A program made the translations under genes and the position numbers. Of a stretch of DNA of 64,000 nucleotides, positions 19,119 through 31,623 are shown piece by piece. The notes beneath the pieces are model-generated. The model saw nothing but the letters and a program-made list of their open reading frames with translations. It was not told the origin of the DNA and did no database searches. The DNA comes from Gammaproteobacteria bacterium (GTDB lineage Bacteria > Pseudomonadota > Gammaproteobacteria > Pseudomonadales > Cellvibrionaceae), in assembly GCA_004172865.1 (NCBI GenBank), contig SEBV01000012.1, positions 1-64,000 of the forward strand. Direction: 5' to 3'. How positions within the stretch are numbered: the first letter of the stretch is position 1; each line of letters begins with the position of its first letter.

Positions 19119-19925
19119 TTAAACTCGGTGAAGGATAATTTCTAAAACCAGTTTACTGCCGAATAACGCTAGCATTAAAAATAAGAAACCTGCCAAGGTC
19201 CAGCGAATTGCGGTATTGCCGCGCCAGCCTAGTTTGTATTTCCCCAGCAACAAAAATCCATAGATAAGCCATGCAGCTATTGAGAGCACGGTTTTGTGGA
19301 TGAGATGTTGAGCGAAAATATTATCGAGAAAAATAAAACCACTAACTATCGATAAAGTTAATAAAATTTCTCCAACCAAAACAAACTCAAACAAAAGTGC
19401 TTCCATAGTTTGTAGCGGCGGTAAATATCGCAAAGTTTTTAAACCAGACTTATTTTTCAAATGGCGATTTTGAAACGACAAAAGTAATGCTTGTAAGGTC
19501 GCAATGGTTAATAAACTGTAAGCGAGAATAGAAGGAATTACGTGGCTCGCGAGTTCGAAGTCGAGCGGTCGAATTGTACTTTGGGTGTGACTGAATAATG
19601 TTGCTGTGATTGAAATAGCTGAGAAAGGTAGCAAATAGATAAATAAATTATGCAGCGCTTTTTTTGTACTGCTCAATAGCACGATTGCATTTATCACCCA
19701 GAAAATTTGGGATGAAATTGCAAAAAAACTCAATTGAATACCATCCTCTTTAACACTAATGCCGTAAATCCCCACGCCATGAATCAGCAATGTGATAGCA
19801 ATTGCACCGAGAAGGTAAGGTAAGTTTAGTGTTTTTTGTTGGATAACTTGACGAGCCAGATAAATGCCTAGAGCGGCATACAAGATTGCGGCGGCAAGAT
19901 TGGCAATGAAAAATGGCATAAACAA
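19119..19925 (-). CDS. ypjD: Cytochrome c assembly (CcsA/YpjD) family membrane protein
   Basis: A 268-residue integral membrane protein with about eight hydrophobic segments belongs to the CcmC/CcsA/HemX fold family. In this family the best-known members handle haem, but the YpjD (CorE) branch has been linked to metal-ion resistance and its function is unsettled. It is divergent from ffh, exactly as in many gammaproteobacteria, and this synteny identifies the branch. A second ATG two codons in (19917-19919) is an equally possible start. The proteins are poorly conserved apart from histidines in the later segments, for example near HLIHKTVLS. Confidence 0.85.
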   Translation of the reverse strand: MFMPFFIANLAAAILYAALGIYLARQVIQQKTLNLPYLLGAIAITLLIHGVGIYGISVKEDGIQLSFFAISSQIFWVINAIVLLSSTKKALHNLFIYLLPFSAISITATLFSHTQSTIRPLDFELASHVIPSILAYSLLTIATLQALLLSFQNRHLKNKSGLKTLRYLPPLQTMEALLFEFVLVGEILLTLSIVSGFIFLDNIFAQHLIHKTVLSIAAWLIYGFLLLGKYKLGWRGNTAIRWTLAGFLFLMLALFGSKLVLEIILHRV

Positions 19926-20184
19926 ACTCAGTAATAAATAAGGAAAAAACCGTAAATCAAATCTGGAGCCTATGATATCAACCTTGATTAAGGTATGCGC
20001 TCAATGATAAATAATCTCAATAGCGAGTTTGTCATAAGGTGGGTTTAATTGCCATGGCTGCTGATAATTCCACAAGATTTGTTCTATAAACTCGCCCATC
20101 AAATGGGGTTTGGGGTTATAATCGCGCCCATTTTTCGGCGGTTGGCTCCGCTACAGGCCATCACTTTCAAGATTGAGACTAGTT

Positions 20185-21576
20185 ATGTTTGAGAATCTAA
20201 CGGATCGTTTATCCCACACATTCCGCAGTATTACCGGTAAAGCGCGTTTAAGCGAAGACAATATTAAAGATGCGCTGCGCGATGTGCGTAAAGCCTTGTT
20301 GGAAGCTGATGTTGCGCTGCCAGTGGTGAAGTCTTTTATCGATACAGTTCGTAGCCGTGCCCTCGGTGCGCAGATCAGTAAAGCGCTCAACCCTGGCCAA
20401 CAATTCCTCAAGATCGTTGAAAACGAATTGATTGCAACCATGGGTCAAGCCAACGAGCGCTTGAACCTTGCGCAACAACCGCCGGCGATTGTGTTGATGG
20501 CGGGTTTGCAAGGTGCGGGTAAAACTACATCGGTTGCGAAACTTTCCAAATATTTGAAAGAGCGCGAAAAGAAAAAAGTATTGGTGGTGAGTGCTGACGT
20601 TTATCGTCCAGCGGCGATCAAGCAACTTGAAACACTTGCTGCTGAAGTGGGTGTTGAGTTTTTCCCGTCGAATCTTGAACAAAAACCAGTTGATATCGCT
20701 CGCGCTGCCATAGACCACGCTAAACGTCAGTTCTTCGATGTATTGATTGTGGATACCGCCGGTCGTTTGCATATCGACGAAGATTTGATGACTGAAATTA
20801 AAGATTTGCACGCGGCGATTAACCCCGTGGAAACTTTATTCGTTATCGATGCAATGATTGGTCAGGATGCGGTTAACACTGCAAAAGCGTTCAACGATGC
20901 TTTGCCATTGACAGGTGTAATTCTCACCAAAGCCGATGGCGACGCACGTGGCGGTGCTGCACTTTCTGTGCGTCATATTACCGGTAAGCCGATCAAGTTT
21001 TTAGGTATGGGCGAGAAAGTAGATGCGCTTGAACCTTTCCATCCTGAGCGTGTTGCTTCACGTATTTTAGGCATGGGCGATGTGATGTCGCTGATTGAAC
21101 AAGCCGAACGTTCAATCGATAAAGAAAAAGCCGATAAATTAATCAAGAAAGTCACCAAAGGTCAAAAATTCGATCTTGAAGATTTGCGCGATCAATTGCA
21201 GCAAATGCAAAATATGGGTGGCTTAACGTCTATGTTGGATAAGTTGCCCGGCATGGGAAATATTGCGCAGGTAGCGCAGTCCGCCAATATGGGTAAACAA
21301 TTTAAAACCATGGAAGCAATCATAGGCTCTATGACGCCAGAAGAACGTCGCAATCCTGATGATCTAAGCGGTTCGCGTAAACGCCGCATCACTTTGGGTT
21401 CCGGCACACAAATTCAGGATTTAAACCGTTTGTTGAAACAACATAAACAAATGGCAAAAATGATGGGCAAAATGAAAGGCGGCGGTATGGCAAAAATGAT
21501 GCGCGGCATCGGTGGTGCTATGGGCGGATTGGGCGGTCTTCCAGGTGGTATGGGTGGTTTGCCACCGAAGCGTTAA
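20185..21576 (+). CDS. ffh: Signal recognition particle protein Ffh
   Basis: Ffh is the GTPase of the signal recognition particle, which targets inner-membrane proteins co-translationally. An open TTG at 20173 precedes it, but the ATG at 20185 gives the conserved MFENLTDRLS start and 463 residues. Visible are the N domain, the G domain with GLQGAGKTT (P-loop), DTAGRLH and TKADGDARGG, and the methionine-rich M domain ending in Gly/Met repeats. A TATAAT hexamer lies at 20117-20122, without a convincing -35. The gene is followed by a bidirectional terminator. Confidence 0.98.
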   Translation: MFENLTDRLSHTFRSITGKARLSEDNIKDALRDVRKALLEADVALPVVKSFIDTVRSRALGAQISKALNPGQQFLKIVENELIATMGQANERLNLAQQPPAIVLMAGLQGAGKTTSVAKLSKYLKEREKKKVLVVSADVYRPAAIKQLETLAAEVGVEFFPSNLEQKPVDIARAAIDHAKRQFFDVLIVDTAGRLHIDEDLMTEIKDLHAAINPVETLFVIDAMIGQDAVNTAKAFNDALPLTGVILTKADGDARGGAALSVRHITGKPIKFLGMGEKVDALEPFHPERVASRILGMGDVMSLIEQAERSIDKEKADKLIKKVTKGQKFDLEDLRDQLQQMQNMGGLTSMLDKLPGMGNIAQVAQSANMGKQFKTMEAIIGSMTPEERRNPDDLSGSRKRRITLGSGTQIQDLNRLLKQHKQMAKMMGKMKGGGMAKMMRGIGGAMGGLGGLPGGMGGLPPKR

Positions 21577-21596
21577 TATTTTTAATGCTTACCTTT

Positions 21597-21635
21597 AATA
21601 AGGCGCACCTCAAAAGAAGCGCGCCTTATTTTTAA
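21597..21635. terminator. bidirectional terminator between ffh and yjbQ
   Basis: AATAAGGCGC (21597-21606) pairs with GCGCCTTATT (21621-21630) around a 14-nt loop. T and A tracts on both sides suit the two convergent genes. Confidence 0.85.
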
Positions 21636-21638
21636 TTG

Positions 21639-22058
21639 TTATTCGCCTTGTAGCGTAATCACTAACGAACGGCTTCCGCCGTGGTTGCGGTGCTCACACA
21701 AATAAATTCCCTGCCAAATTCCTACATTTAGTTTTCCTGCAGAAACGGGAAGTGTAACGCTGCTGCCTAAAATACTGGCTTTTAAATGTGCAGGAAGGTC
21801 ATCGCTGCCTTCATCCATATGTTTGTAATAAGGTTCATCTTCAGGCACGACGTGATTAAAAAAGCTTTCGAAATCCTGCCGCACAGTTGGGTCAGCATTT
21901 TCATTAATCGTTAAAGATGCGGATGTATGTTTGATAAAAACGTTTAAGAGTCCGACATTAAAATTTGGTAACTCAGGCAGCTGCCTTAGTATTTCATTCG
22001 TTACCAAATGAAAACCGCGAGCTTTTGCGGATAGACGAATTTCTTTTTGAATCCACAT
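21639..22058 (-). CDS. yjbQ: YjbQ/UPF0047 family protein
   Basis: A small (139 residues) trimeric-fold protein of the widespread UPF0047 family. Members show weak thiamin-phosphate-synthase activity, but the physiological role is unknown. Family motifs visible are [13 protein letters not shown] and the C-terminal [12 protein letters not shown] with conserved Trp, His and Arg. It is the last gene of a three-gene minus-strand set, starting 11 bp after the lipoprotein gene. No gene for thiamin metabolism is nearby. Confidence 0.92.
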   Translation of the reverse strand: MWIQKEIRLSAKARGFHLVTNEILRQLPELPNFNVGLLNVFIKHTSASLTINENADPTVRQDFESFFNHVVPEDEPYYKHMDEGSDDLPAHLKASILGSSVTLPVSAGKLNVGIWQGIYLCEHRNHGGSRSLVITLQGE

Positions 22059-22068
22059 ACATCACCTG

Positions 22069-22365
22069 CTATTTTTCAGTGTCTTTTTCACACGCGTTTG
22101 CAATGTAGCCAATAACTTTTTCATCAGCGCACGCAGTGCATGCATTACCGTAAGTTTTCTGCTCACTTGAGGGGCAGGGTGCGGTTACACATCTCACACC
22201 TGTGTCGCGCGTTGCGCAAACCGGCATAAATTCTCTGGTACACATTTGCGCGCGTTGTTCAGGGCACTGTGTAAATGTAGGCGGTGATTTTGGTTTTGTG
22301 GTGCAAGAGTTTATCGAAATCGCAAATATAAAAAATACTAAAGTCCGCCACATTTTATTCGCCAC
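22069..22365 (-). CDS. Small Cys-rich lipoprotein, Kazal-like
   Basis: A 98-residue predicted lipoprotein. A short hydrophobic signal (residues 7-20) ends in a lipobox-like INSC, with the lipidated cysteine at about residue 21. The mature part is rich in cysteine and has the pattern PVCA-x(n)-C-x(n)-YGNACTAC, which resembles Kazal-type inhibitor domains found in other bacterial lipoproteins. Protease inhibition is therefore only a suggestion. It starts 4 bp after the HopJ-family gene and ends 10 bp before yjbQ, so the three genes are surely one transcript. Confidence 0.75.
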   Translation of the reverse strand: MANKMWRTLVFFIFAISINSCTTKPKSPPTFTQCPEQRAQMCTREFMPVCATRDTGVRCVTAPCPSSEQKTYGNACTACADEKVIGYIANACEKDTEK

Positions 22366-22369
22366 CTGA

Positions 22370-22717
22370 TTAGATTTTTAAAATTAACGCGTCGCTTTCA
22401 AATTCAATTCCGTCCCATCCAAAACGAATAAAGTTGCGAATGTTTTGGTGATCGGTTGCTTCTGGATGTTGTAATACATCAACTCGATAGTAATCACCAA
22501 AACAGCTCAATGTTTGTTCGGCTGATAAATTTTGTAATTTTGCAAAAGAGAATAGTTTGCATGAACCAGAATTTTGGCCTGCGGCATTTGTAAGTTCACC
22601 GTTGCGAAATGCAGTAGGAGCAAATTCATAATTTTCATCGACAGTTGCAATAGTTTCTGCAAAAGCTATTTGATCCGGCGTTGTATTTAATTTTGTTAAA
22701 AAAGCATTAATTTGCAT
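22370..22717 (-). CDS. HopJ type III effector family protein
   Basis: A 115-residue protein matching the HopJ family (Pfam HopJ), with the N-terminal FLTKLNTTPDQIAFAETIA, the EFAPTAFRNGEL segment and the NIRNFIRFGWDGI C-terminus. The name comes from a Pseudomonas syringae effector, but the family is common in free-living marine and soil bacteria without type III secretion, so a housekeeping role is likely. It is first in the operon with a Kazal-like lipoprotein and yjbQ. No secretion genes are in the window. Confidence 0.85.
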   Translation of the reverse strand: MQINAFLTKLNTTPDQIAFAETIATVDENYEFAPTAFRNGELTNAAGQNSGSCKLFSFAKLQNLSAEQTLSCFGDYYRVDVLQHPEATDHQNIRNFIRFGWDGIEFESDALILKI

Positions 22718-22831
22718 TCAGAGATCCTATAAAACTGAAAATATTACGGTGACGGCTATTTTACGGCTTATCCATAAAGTCATCCAATAAAGATTTTACG
22801 CTTAATGTAAACATCAAGTAGCTATTCGCTT

Positions 22832-22860
22832 TTGACTAGACTATGTTATTAACAATAAAG
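22832..22860 (+). promoter_or_regulatory. possible sigma-70 promoter for maeA
   Basis: TTGACT (22832-22837) is followed after 17 bases by ATAAAG (22855-22860), 19 bp before the maeA GTG. The -10 match is poor, so this is tentative. Confidence 0.28.
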
Positions 22861-22878
22861 TTAATCGAGTAGATTACC

Positions 22879-24579
22879 GTGACGATTAAAAAACGCCCAA
22901 TCTATATCCCCTTCGCTGGGCCTGCGCTACTTGAAGCGCCGCTGTTGAATAAAGGTAGTGCGTTTAGTGAGCGAGAACGCCAGCAATTCAATCTTGAAGG
23001 TTTATTACCCTATCGAATTGAATCGATTGATGAACAAAAAACGCGCGCCTATCACCAACTCAACACCTTTCAAACTGATCTTGATAAACATATTTACCTC
23101 CGCAATATTCAGGATACTAACGAGACGCTTTATTTCAGATTAGTAACTGAACATCTCGAAGAAATAATGCCGCTCATTTACACCCCCACCGTAGGGCAGG
23201 CGTGTCAGCAGTTTTCCAAAATTTATCGTCGTAAGCGCGGTCTATTTATTTCTTACCCGGATCGCGACCGTATTGACGACATGCTCCAAAATGCCACTAA
23301 ACAAAATGTAAAAGTGATTGTACTTACCGATGGTGAGCGCATTTTGGGATTGGGCGATCAGGGCATTGGTGGCATGGGCATACCTATCGGCAAGCTTGCG
23401 CTTTATACCGCTTGTGGCGGCATCAGCCCCGCGTATGTATTACCGGTTACGTTGGATGTCGGTTGTAATAATCCAGCCGTAATTGATGACCCTATGTATA
23501 TGGGGTGGAAGCATCCACGCATTACTGGCGATGAATATTACGCATTTGTCGATGAGTTTATCCAGGCAGTGAAAATGCGCTGGCCAAAAGCGCTCGTGCA
23601 GTTTGAAGATTTTGCAGGTGATCACGCCACACCTTTATTGAATCGCTACAGAAATGAGTTGTGCTGTTTTAACGATGATATTCAAGGCACCGCAGCCGTC
23701 GCTATCGGAACCTTATTGGCTGCGTGTCTGGCAAAAGGTGAACGTCTGCGTGATCAGCGAATTGCGTTTGCGGGTGCGGGTTCAGCTGGTTGCGGTATCG
23801 CGGAACAGTTGGTTCGGCAAATGATGATTGAGGGATTAACCGAACAACAAGCGCACGACCAAATTTTTCTGGTCAGTAAAGATGGTCTGTTACAAACCAG
23901 CTCTCAGGGACTATTTGATTTTCAAAAACATCTTTGCGTTCCCGATGCCGTTGTTAACCGCTGGAAGTTGACTCACGAGCGCAGTGAAGGCGTTGTTAAT
24001 TTGCTTGACGTGGTCGTTAATGCAAAACCTACGGTGTTGATAGGCGTTTCAGGCCAATCCAGTTTGTTTACGAAAACTATCGTTGAATCTATGCAAGCTT
24101 ACTGTGAGCGTCCGATTATATTTCCATTGTCAAATCCGACATCGCAAGCAGAGGCTCAACCTGTGGATCTGTTGCGTTGGACTTCAGGAAAAGCACTGAT
24201 TGCTACCGGAAGCCCCTTTGCTGCGGTGGATATGGGTAACCGGCATTTCGAGATTGCGCAATGCAATAACAGTTATATTTTCCCTGGGTTGGGATTGGGC
24301 GTTATCGCCGCTAAAGCCCAGCGTATCACCGATAATATGATGACAGTGGCCAGTCGCGCTTTGGCTAATGCATCTCCAACATTGAAAGATCCTAACGGGC
24401 CTTTATTGCCACCGCTAAGTGAAATTCGCTCCATCAGCAAAATCATTGCTCTAGCTGTATTTAAGCAAGCAATTGAGGATGACGTTGCCATGCCTATTCC
24501 AGAGGATATTATGATCGAAAAAATTAATGCTGAATTTTGGCAGCCCGAATATCGTGAATATCGACGTACGTCTTTCTAA
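22879..24579 (+). CDS. maeA: NAD-dependent malic enzyme
   Basis: MaeA decarboxylates malate to pyruvate with NAD. The 566-residue protein aligns closely by eye with E. coli MaeA (565 aa): [21 protein letters not shown], the lysine region [11 protein letters not shown], the metal site FEDF and FNDDIQGTA, and the nucleotide motif [11 protein letters not shown]. The C-terminus [10 protein letters not shown] matches as well. The start is a GTG at 22879, set by the conserved [14 protein letters not shown] start of the family. NAD preference is inferred from this match rather than from a single residue. Confidence 0.95.
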   Translation: MTIKKRPIYIPFAGPALLEAPLLNKGSAFSERERQQFNLEGLLPYRIESIDEQKTRAYHQLNTFQTDLDKHIYLRNIQDTNETLYFRLVTEHLEEIMPLIYTPTVGQACQQFSKIYRRKRGLFISYPDRDRIDDMLQNATKQNVKVIVLTDGERILGLGDQGIGGMGIPIGKLALYTACGGISPAYVLPVTLDVGCNNPAVIDDPMYMGWKHPRITGDEYYAFVDEFIQAVKMRWPKALVQFEDFAGDHATPLLNRYRNELCCFNDDIQGTAAVAIGTLLAACLAKGERLRDQRIAFAGAGSAGCGIAEQLVRQMMIEGLTEQQAHDQIFLVSKDGLLQTSSQGLFDFQKHLCVPDAVVNRWKLTHERSEGVVNLLDVVVNAKPTVLIGVSGQSSLFTKTIVESMQAYCERPIIFPLSNPTSQAEAQPVDLLRWTSGKALIATGSPFAAVDMGNRHFEIAQCNNSYIFPGLGLGVIAAKAQRITDNMMTVASRALANASPTLKDPNGPLLPPLSEIRSISKIIALAVFKQAIEDDVAMPIPEDIMIEKINAEFWQPEYREYRRTSF

Positions 24580-24600
24580 ATCCACAAGAATTGTTAAACC

Positions 24601-24629
24601 TTGACAGTAAACAGGATTGTTAGTAATGC
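24601..24629 (+). promoter_or_regulatory. probable sigma-70 promoter before the YecA-family gene
   Basis: A perfect -35 TTGACA (24601-24606) is followed after 17 bases by TAATGC (24624-24629). It lies 48 bp before the GTG start of the next gene and 22 bp after the maeA stop. Confidence 0.45.
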
Positions 24630-24676
24630 CGCGTAGTAGAATGCGCGTTTAATTGGCTTTAACGGAATAGAGAATA

Positions 24677-25321
24677 GTGCGCGAGTTTATCATCCAGCTT
24701 CTCGAATCATCTGTTTGCCCACAATACACAATGAATATTGATCAGCTTGATGGATATTTACATGCGATAGCAGCAGAGCCTCAAGAGACGGCGCCTAAAT
24801 ATTGGATGCCCCTAGTGTTTGGTGGTGAAATTCCCAGCTTTATTCAAGGCTATTCAATAGAATCCGTTACTAATGCACTAATATGGCTCTATAATTCCCA
24901 TCGAGCTCAAGTTTTAAGTAGCCAATGCGAGCTTGTTTTTGACTGTGAATATTCATCCATAAAAATGGCCAGAATCAGGCCCGAGCAATGGGCTAGAGGA
25001 TTTATGCAGGGCTACATCTTTTGGGAGGATGTTTGGAATCATTATTTAAATGAGGGCCAGACGAACTTGAATCTTGATGTTATACTGCTATCATCATTAA
25101 ATGATGATCTAGACGACATTCTTGCGTTAATTAGTGCCATCGCCGATGCTGAATATGCGTCGCAAATAGGTACAAGTTCTGAAGATTTGGTTTTAATGTT
25201 TAACCGGTTACCCGAAAAAGCGGTTGAATATGGTCGAATTGCCCATATGATCCGTACTAACCAGCCAGTAAACGGGCAACCGAAGAAAGAAATGTATGAA
25301 CATGTTCAGATTACACATTAG
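24677..25321 (+). CDS. YecA/YgfB (UPF0149) family protein
   Basis: A 214-residue acidic protein of the UPF0149 family, recognised by the N-terminal LDGYLHAIAAEP motif, the WMPLVFGGE segment and the later WARGFMQGY. YgfB of Pseudomonas is a regulator of antibiotic-related genes; YecA has a SEC-C zinc tail. This protein lacks the SEC-C cysteines at its C-terminus, so it is a YgfB-type or tail-less form. The start is a GTG at 24677. The first conserved motif begins about 23 residues in, as expected. Confidence 0.8.
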   Translation: MREFIIQLLESSVCPQYTMNIDQLDGYLHAIAAEPQETAPKYWMPLVFGGEIPSFIQGYSIESVTNALIWLYNSHRAQVLSSQCELVFDCEYSSIKMARIRPEQWARGFMQGYIFWEDVWNHYLNEGQTNLNLDVILLSSLNDDLDDILALISAIADAEYASQIGTSSEDLVLMFNRLPEKAVEYGRIAHMIRTNQPVNGQPKKEMYEHVQITH

Positions 25322-25417
25322 TGCGATTTCTTTTTCATCACTGTTTTGCCAAAAAGTTTTTACAAGACATGTACTTTCAACCGTTATCTTATCGAGATGT
25401 TTAAAAAGGACTGCATG

Positions 25418-25777
25418 ATGGATTTTTCTTCTGCGCAAAAATATCTACTGAGTAAAAACCAAGCGGTACAAACATTTCCGCAAGACCCCAATGTTGGCGT
25501 CTACAAGGTTTGCCATAAAATGTTCGCTACCCTGACATCGGGTGTCGCATTTGCACGTATCAATTTGAAATGTGATCCAGACTTGGCGTTGGAATTACGT
25601 GCCCAATATGATGCGGTTCAACCTGGCTATCAAATGAACAAAAAGCATTGGAACACTGTAATTTTTGACGGCAGTATTTCTGATGAAGAAATTTATGAAA
25701 TGATTGATCATTCATACAATCTTATCGTCAGCAATTTGCTAGATTCCGAGCGTGAACGTCTGTTGAAAAATGCTTAA
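25418..25777 (+). CDS. MmcQ/YjbR family protein
   Basis: A 119-residue protein of the MmcQ/YjbR family, a small fold sometimes annotated DNA-binding but of uncertain function. Family features are KMFATL, FARINLKCDP and the KKHWNTVIFDGSISDEEI segment. The frame opens at 25346, but AAAAAGGA at 25403-25410 places the start at the tandem ATGs 25415/25418. I use 25418. Its 3' end overlaps the next gene by 8 bp, so the two are translationally coupled. Confidence 0.82.
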   Translation: MDFSSAQKYLLSKNQAVQTFPQDPNVGVYKVCHKMFATLTSGVAFARINLKCDPDLALELRAQYDAVQPGYQMNKKHWNTVIFDGSISDEEIYEMIDHSYNLIVSNLLDSERERLLKNA

Positions 25778-26357
25778 CTCTGAGCAGCCAGATATCTCGT
25801 CTAATTCGCAAGCATTAGACTTTGGTGCTCGTCTTAAATACATCCGTGAATACAATGGGTTATCTCAAAGGGAATTGGCAAAACGCGCTGGAGTACCGCA
25901 CAGTAGTATTTCAATGATTGAACAAGGTTTAAATAGCCCTTCAATCAACTCTCTTGTTAAAATTCTCGCCGGTATTCCCATGAGCATCGCACATTTTTTT
26001 AGTTGCGATATTTCGCTCATCAATGAACATATTTTTCGTGCTGAAGATTTACAAGCAAAGCAACGAAAAATTTCTGCCGCTATTTCTGCACAATCAATTC
26101 CACTTCAAAATTCTTTAGAACGAGTTCAATTCGAAAAAGTATTTTATGCCGTAGGTGCAGATACTGGCGAAGCTCCACAATATTCTGCTCAATCAATAAG
26201 TGGTTTTCTTGTTAGCGGAACTATTGAATTAACCATCAATTCTGAAGTCTCATCGTTAAACGTTGGCGATGCATTTTCGCTCGGCTCTATGCAGGCTTAC
26301 AGGTTGCGCAATTTATCGCCAACTGAAGAATGCGTTATCGCTATCTGCAGCAGTTAG
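25770..26357 (+). CDS. XRE-family regulator with C-terminal cupin domain
   Basis: A 195-residue transcription regulator. An N-terminal HTH_XRE domain (about residues 15-72, with LSQRELAKRAGVPHSSISMIE as recognition region) is followed by a linker and a cupin_2 domain (about 120-190) that likely binds a small effector. This architecture is shared by PuuR and SutR, which control amine and sulfur use. The effector cannot be read from sequence. It overlaps the upstream MmcQ gene by 8 bp and lies 184 bp before fadB, so fadBA control is possible but unproven. Confidence 0.88.
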   Translation: MLNSEQPDISSNSQALDFGARLKYIREYNGLSQRELAKRAGVPHSSISMIEQGLNSPSINSLVKILAGIPMSIAHFFSCDISLINEHIFRAEDLQAKQRKISAAISAQSIPLQNSLERVQFEKVFYAVGADTGEAPQYSAQSISGFLVSGTIELTINSEVSSLNVGDAFSLGSMQAYRLRNLSPTEECVIAICSS

Positions 26358-26541
26358 TTCGAGCGCGATCCTCAACAAAATTCTTTAATTACTTTTTCGT
26401 GGCATTCAATGCCGGATTTTCCTGACCTTGGGTCACAGTTTGCCTGTCTCGTGTGAATCACGCTTTCCACCAATTTGCATTTGCCTGCTACACTGATTCC
26501 AGCTTCAGCATTTTTATATCAACCTCTAAGAGAAGATGCTT

Positions 26542-29903
<3,362 letters not shown>

Positions 29904-29963
29904 GTATTGAAGAATTTATTTGTTTTTTTCTGTGCAATTTTTGATTGAAAAATTAAGTGGTGA

Positions 29964-29994
29964 GTTGTCATCCCTGCTGCGCGAGGATGACGAC
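29964..29994. repeat. REP-like palindrome after fadBA
   Basis: GTTGTCATCC (29964-29973) pairs with GGATGACGAC (29985-29994) over 10 bp, with one G-T wobble and an 11-nt loop. The GTCATCC...GGATGAC core resembles short dispersed palindromes found in many proteobacterial genomes. No T-run follows, so it is not a classic terminator. Copy number in this genome cannot be seen here. Confidence 0.45.
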
Positions 29995-30088
29995 TTCCTA
30001 CTGGAGTAATTCTCATTAAACATACGTATTCTTTTCGTTAAAAATTCCTCGATCTAATTTGTAGAATTATCTAAAAGGAGTTGCTTTC

Positions 30089-31255
30089 ATGGCTACACCT
30101 ATCGACCAATATCTCAATATTCTCGCCAAAAAAGATGGTTCAGATTTGTACTTGAGTACAGGCGCGCCGCCTTGTGCAAAATTTCAAGGCGTGCTTAAAC
30201 CCTTGTCGCAAGACGTTTATAAAGCCGGTGAAATTGAAGGCATTGCCAATGAACTTATGGATGAAGAACAGCGTAGCGTTTTTAAGCATGAGCTTGAAAT
30301 GAATATCGCGATTTCAATTCATGGCGTAGGAAGATTCCGCATTAATATTTTTAAACAACGCAATGAAGTGTCGATTGTTGCGCGCAATATTAAAACCGAT
30401 ATTCCGCAATTCGATAGTCTTGGATTGCCTGAAATTTTGAAAGACGTAGTGATGAGTAAGCGCGGTCTGGTGCTGTTTGTCGGCGGAACCGGTTCGGGAA
30501 AATCTACATCGTTGGCGGCATTAATTGATCATCGCAATAGCACCAGCAGCGGTCACATTATTACCATCGAAGACCCGGTTGAGTTTGTTCATAAACATAA
30601 ACGCAGTGTGATTAATCAACGCGAAGTTGGTGTGGATACACGCAGTTATAAAGCGGCATTGAAAAATACATTGCGGCAAGCGCCGGATGTTATTTTGATT
30701 GGCGAAATCCGCGATCGCGAAACTATGGAACATGCATTAGAATTTGCCGAAACAGGTCATTTGGCAATTTCAACGCTACACGCTAACAACGCAAATCAGG
30801 CGCTCGAACGTATTATCAATATGTTTCCAGAAGAGCGTCGCCCGCAATTATTGATGGGCTTATCGCAAAATTTGCGCGCCTTTGTATCCCAACGTTTATT
30901 GCCAACGGTAGATGGAAAGCGTTGTGCCGCTATTGAGATTTTATTGGGCACAAAAACGATTCAGGAATTGATTTTAAAAGGCCGCTTCACCGAAATTAAA
31001 GAGATTATGGAGAAGTCCGAAAATCTAGGAATGCAGACTTTTGATGGTGCCTTATTCAAACTTTATGTGGCCGGTAAGATCAGCTTTGACGATGCAATCG
31101 CCAATGCGGATTCTCCCAATAACCTGAGGCTGCGTATTAAGCTAGCGGGTGATTCGCAAGCGGCGCCGTCGGTTGAAGCAGTGATAGCTGCAAAAGCAAG
31201 CAGCTTTAGTGAGCTGAGTTTGGAAAAACTCGATGACGATTCTGATAGTAGTTAG
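30089..31255 (+). CDS. pilU: Type IV pilus ATPase PilU
   Basis: PilU is a retraction ATPase that works with PilT in twitching motility. The 388-residue protein has the PAS-like N-domain and Walker A GGTGSGKST (132-140). It also has the Asp box region IEDPVEF, Walker B ILIGEIRD and the His box STLHANNANQ. The C-terminal FDGALFKLYVAGKISFDDA stretch is typical of PilU rather than PilT. AAGGAG precedes the ATG. pilT, its usual upstream partner, is not adjacent. Confidence 0.9.
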   Translation: MATPIDQYLNILAKKDGSDLYLSTGAPPCAKFQGVLKPLSQDVYKAGEIEGIANELMDEEQRSVFKHELEMNIAISIHGVGRFRINIFKQRNEVSIVARNIKTDIPQFDSLGLPEILKDVVMSKRGLVLFVGGTGSGKSTSLAALIDHRNSTSSGHIITIEDPVEFVHKHKRSVINQREVGVDTRSYKAALKNTLRQAPDVILIGEIRDRETMEHALEFAETGHLAISTLHANNANQALERIINMFPEERRPQLLMGLSQNLRAFVSQRLLPTVDGKRCAAIEILLGTKTIQELILKGRFTEIKEIMEKSENLGMQTFDGALFKLYVAGKISFDDAIANADSPNNLRLRIKLAGDSQAAPSVEAVIAAKASSFSELSLEKLDDDSDSS

Positions 31256-31344
31256 CCGTGGCATTTGGTTTAACCAGCTCTGAGTGTTGAACACATTGAA
31301 TAATCTTCTGATAGAATGCCGCCTCCCATAAGTCTGGAGCGGCT

Positions 31345-31611
31345 ATGTCATCCTCATTCTACGAAATTCTCGAATTACCTTCTGGTGAAATTATTCTTAA
31401 ACGCAGTGGCGATGATGGCTCGCAAGAACCATTGGTTACACTTAAGTTTTCAGAGGAATCTAACGCATTTTTAGGCTCGGCGCGCTTCGAAGTCGCCAAA
31501 GCTATGATTGAAGCGGGAATGGAAACAGCAAGTGAATTAGCGGATCAAAGCCAAACTCGCGAAGAAATTTCAGCTGATCTGGTCGATATTGAAAACCATA
31601 TTTTGCATTAA
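31345..31611 (+). CDS. Small acidic conserved hypothetical protein
   Basis: An 88-residue acidic protein starting MSSSFYEILELPSGEIILKR. It has a beta-rich first half and a helical acidic second half with no signal peptide, membrane segment or metal motif. A GGAG ribosome site precedes the ATG, and codon use fits the neighbours, so it is very likely real. Homologues of this size occur near pilU in relatives, to my recollection, but I do not recognise a named family. Confidence 0.7.
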   Translation: MSSSFYEILELPSGEIILKRSGDDGSQEPLVTLKFSEESNAFLGSARFEVAKAMIEAGMETASELADQSQTREEISADLVDIENHILH

Positions 31612-31623
31612 GTTTGCAGTTGG

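Noticed and set aside
20248-20811. 187-codon minus-strand frame opposite ffh
   Set aside because: It is antisense to the conserved ffh GTPase domain; codon periodicity explains the long frame, and it lacks family features.
22370-22717. HopJ protein as evidence for a type III secretion system
   Set aside because: The family is widespread in bacteria without such systems, and no secretion gene is present in the window.
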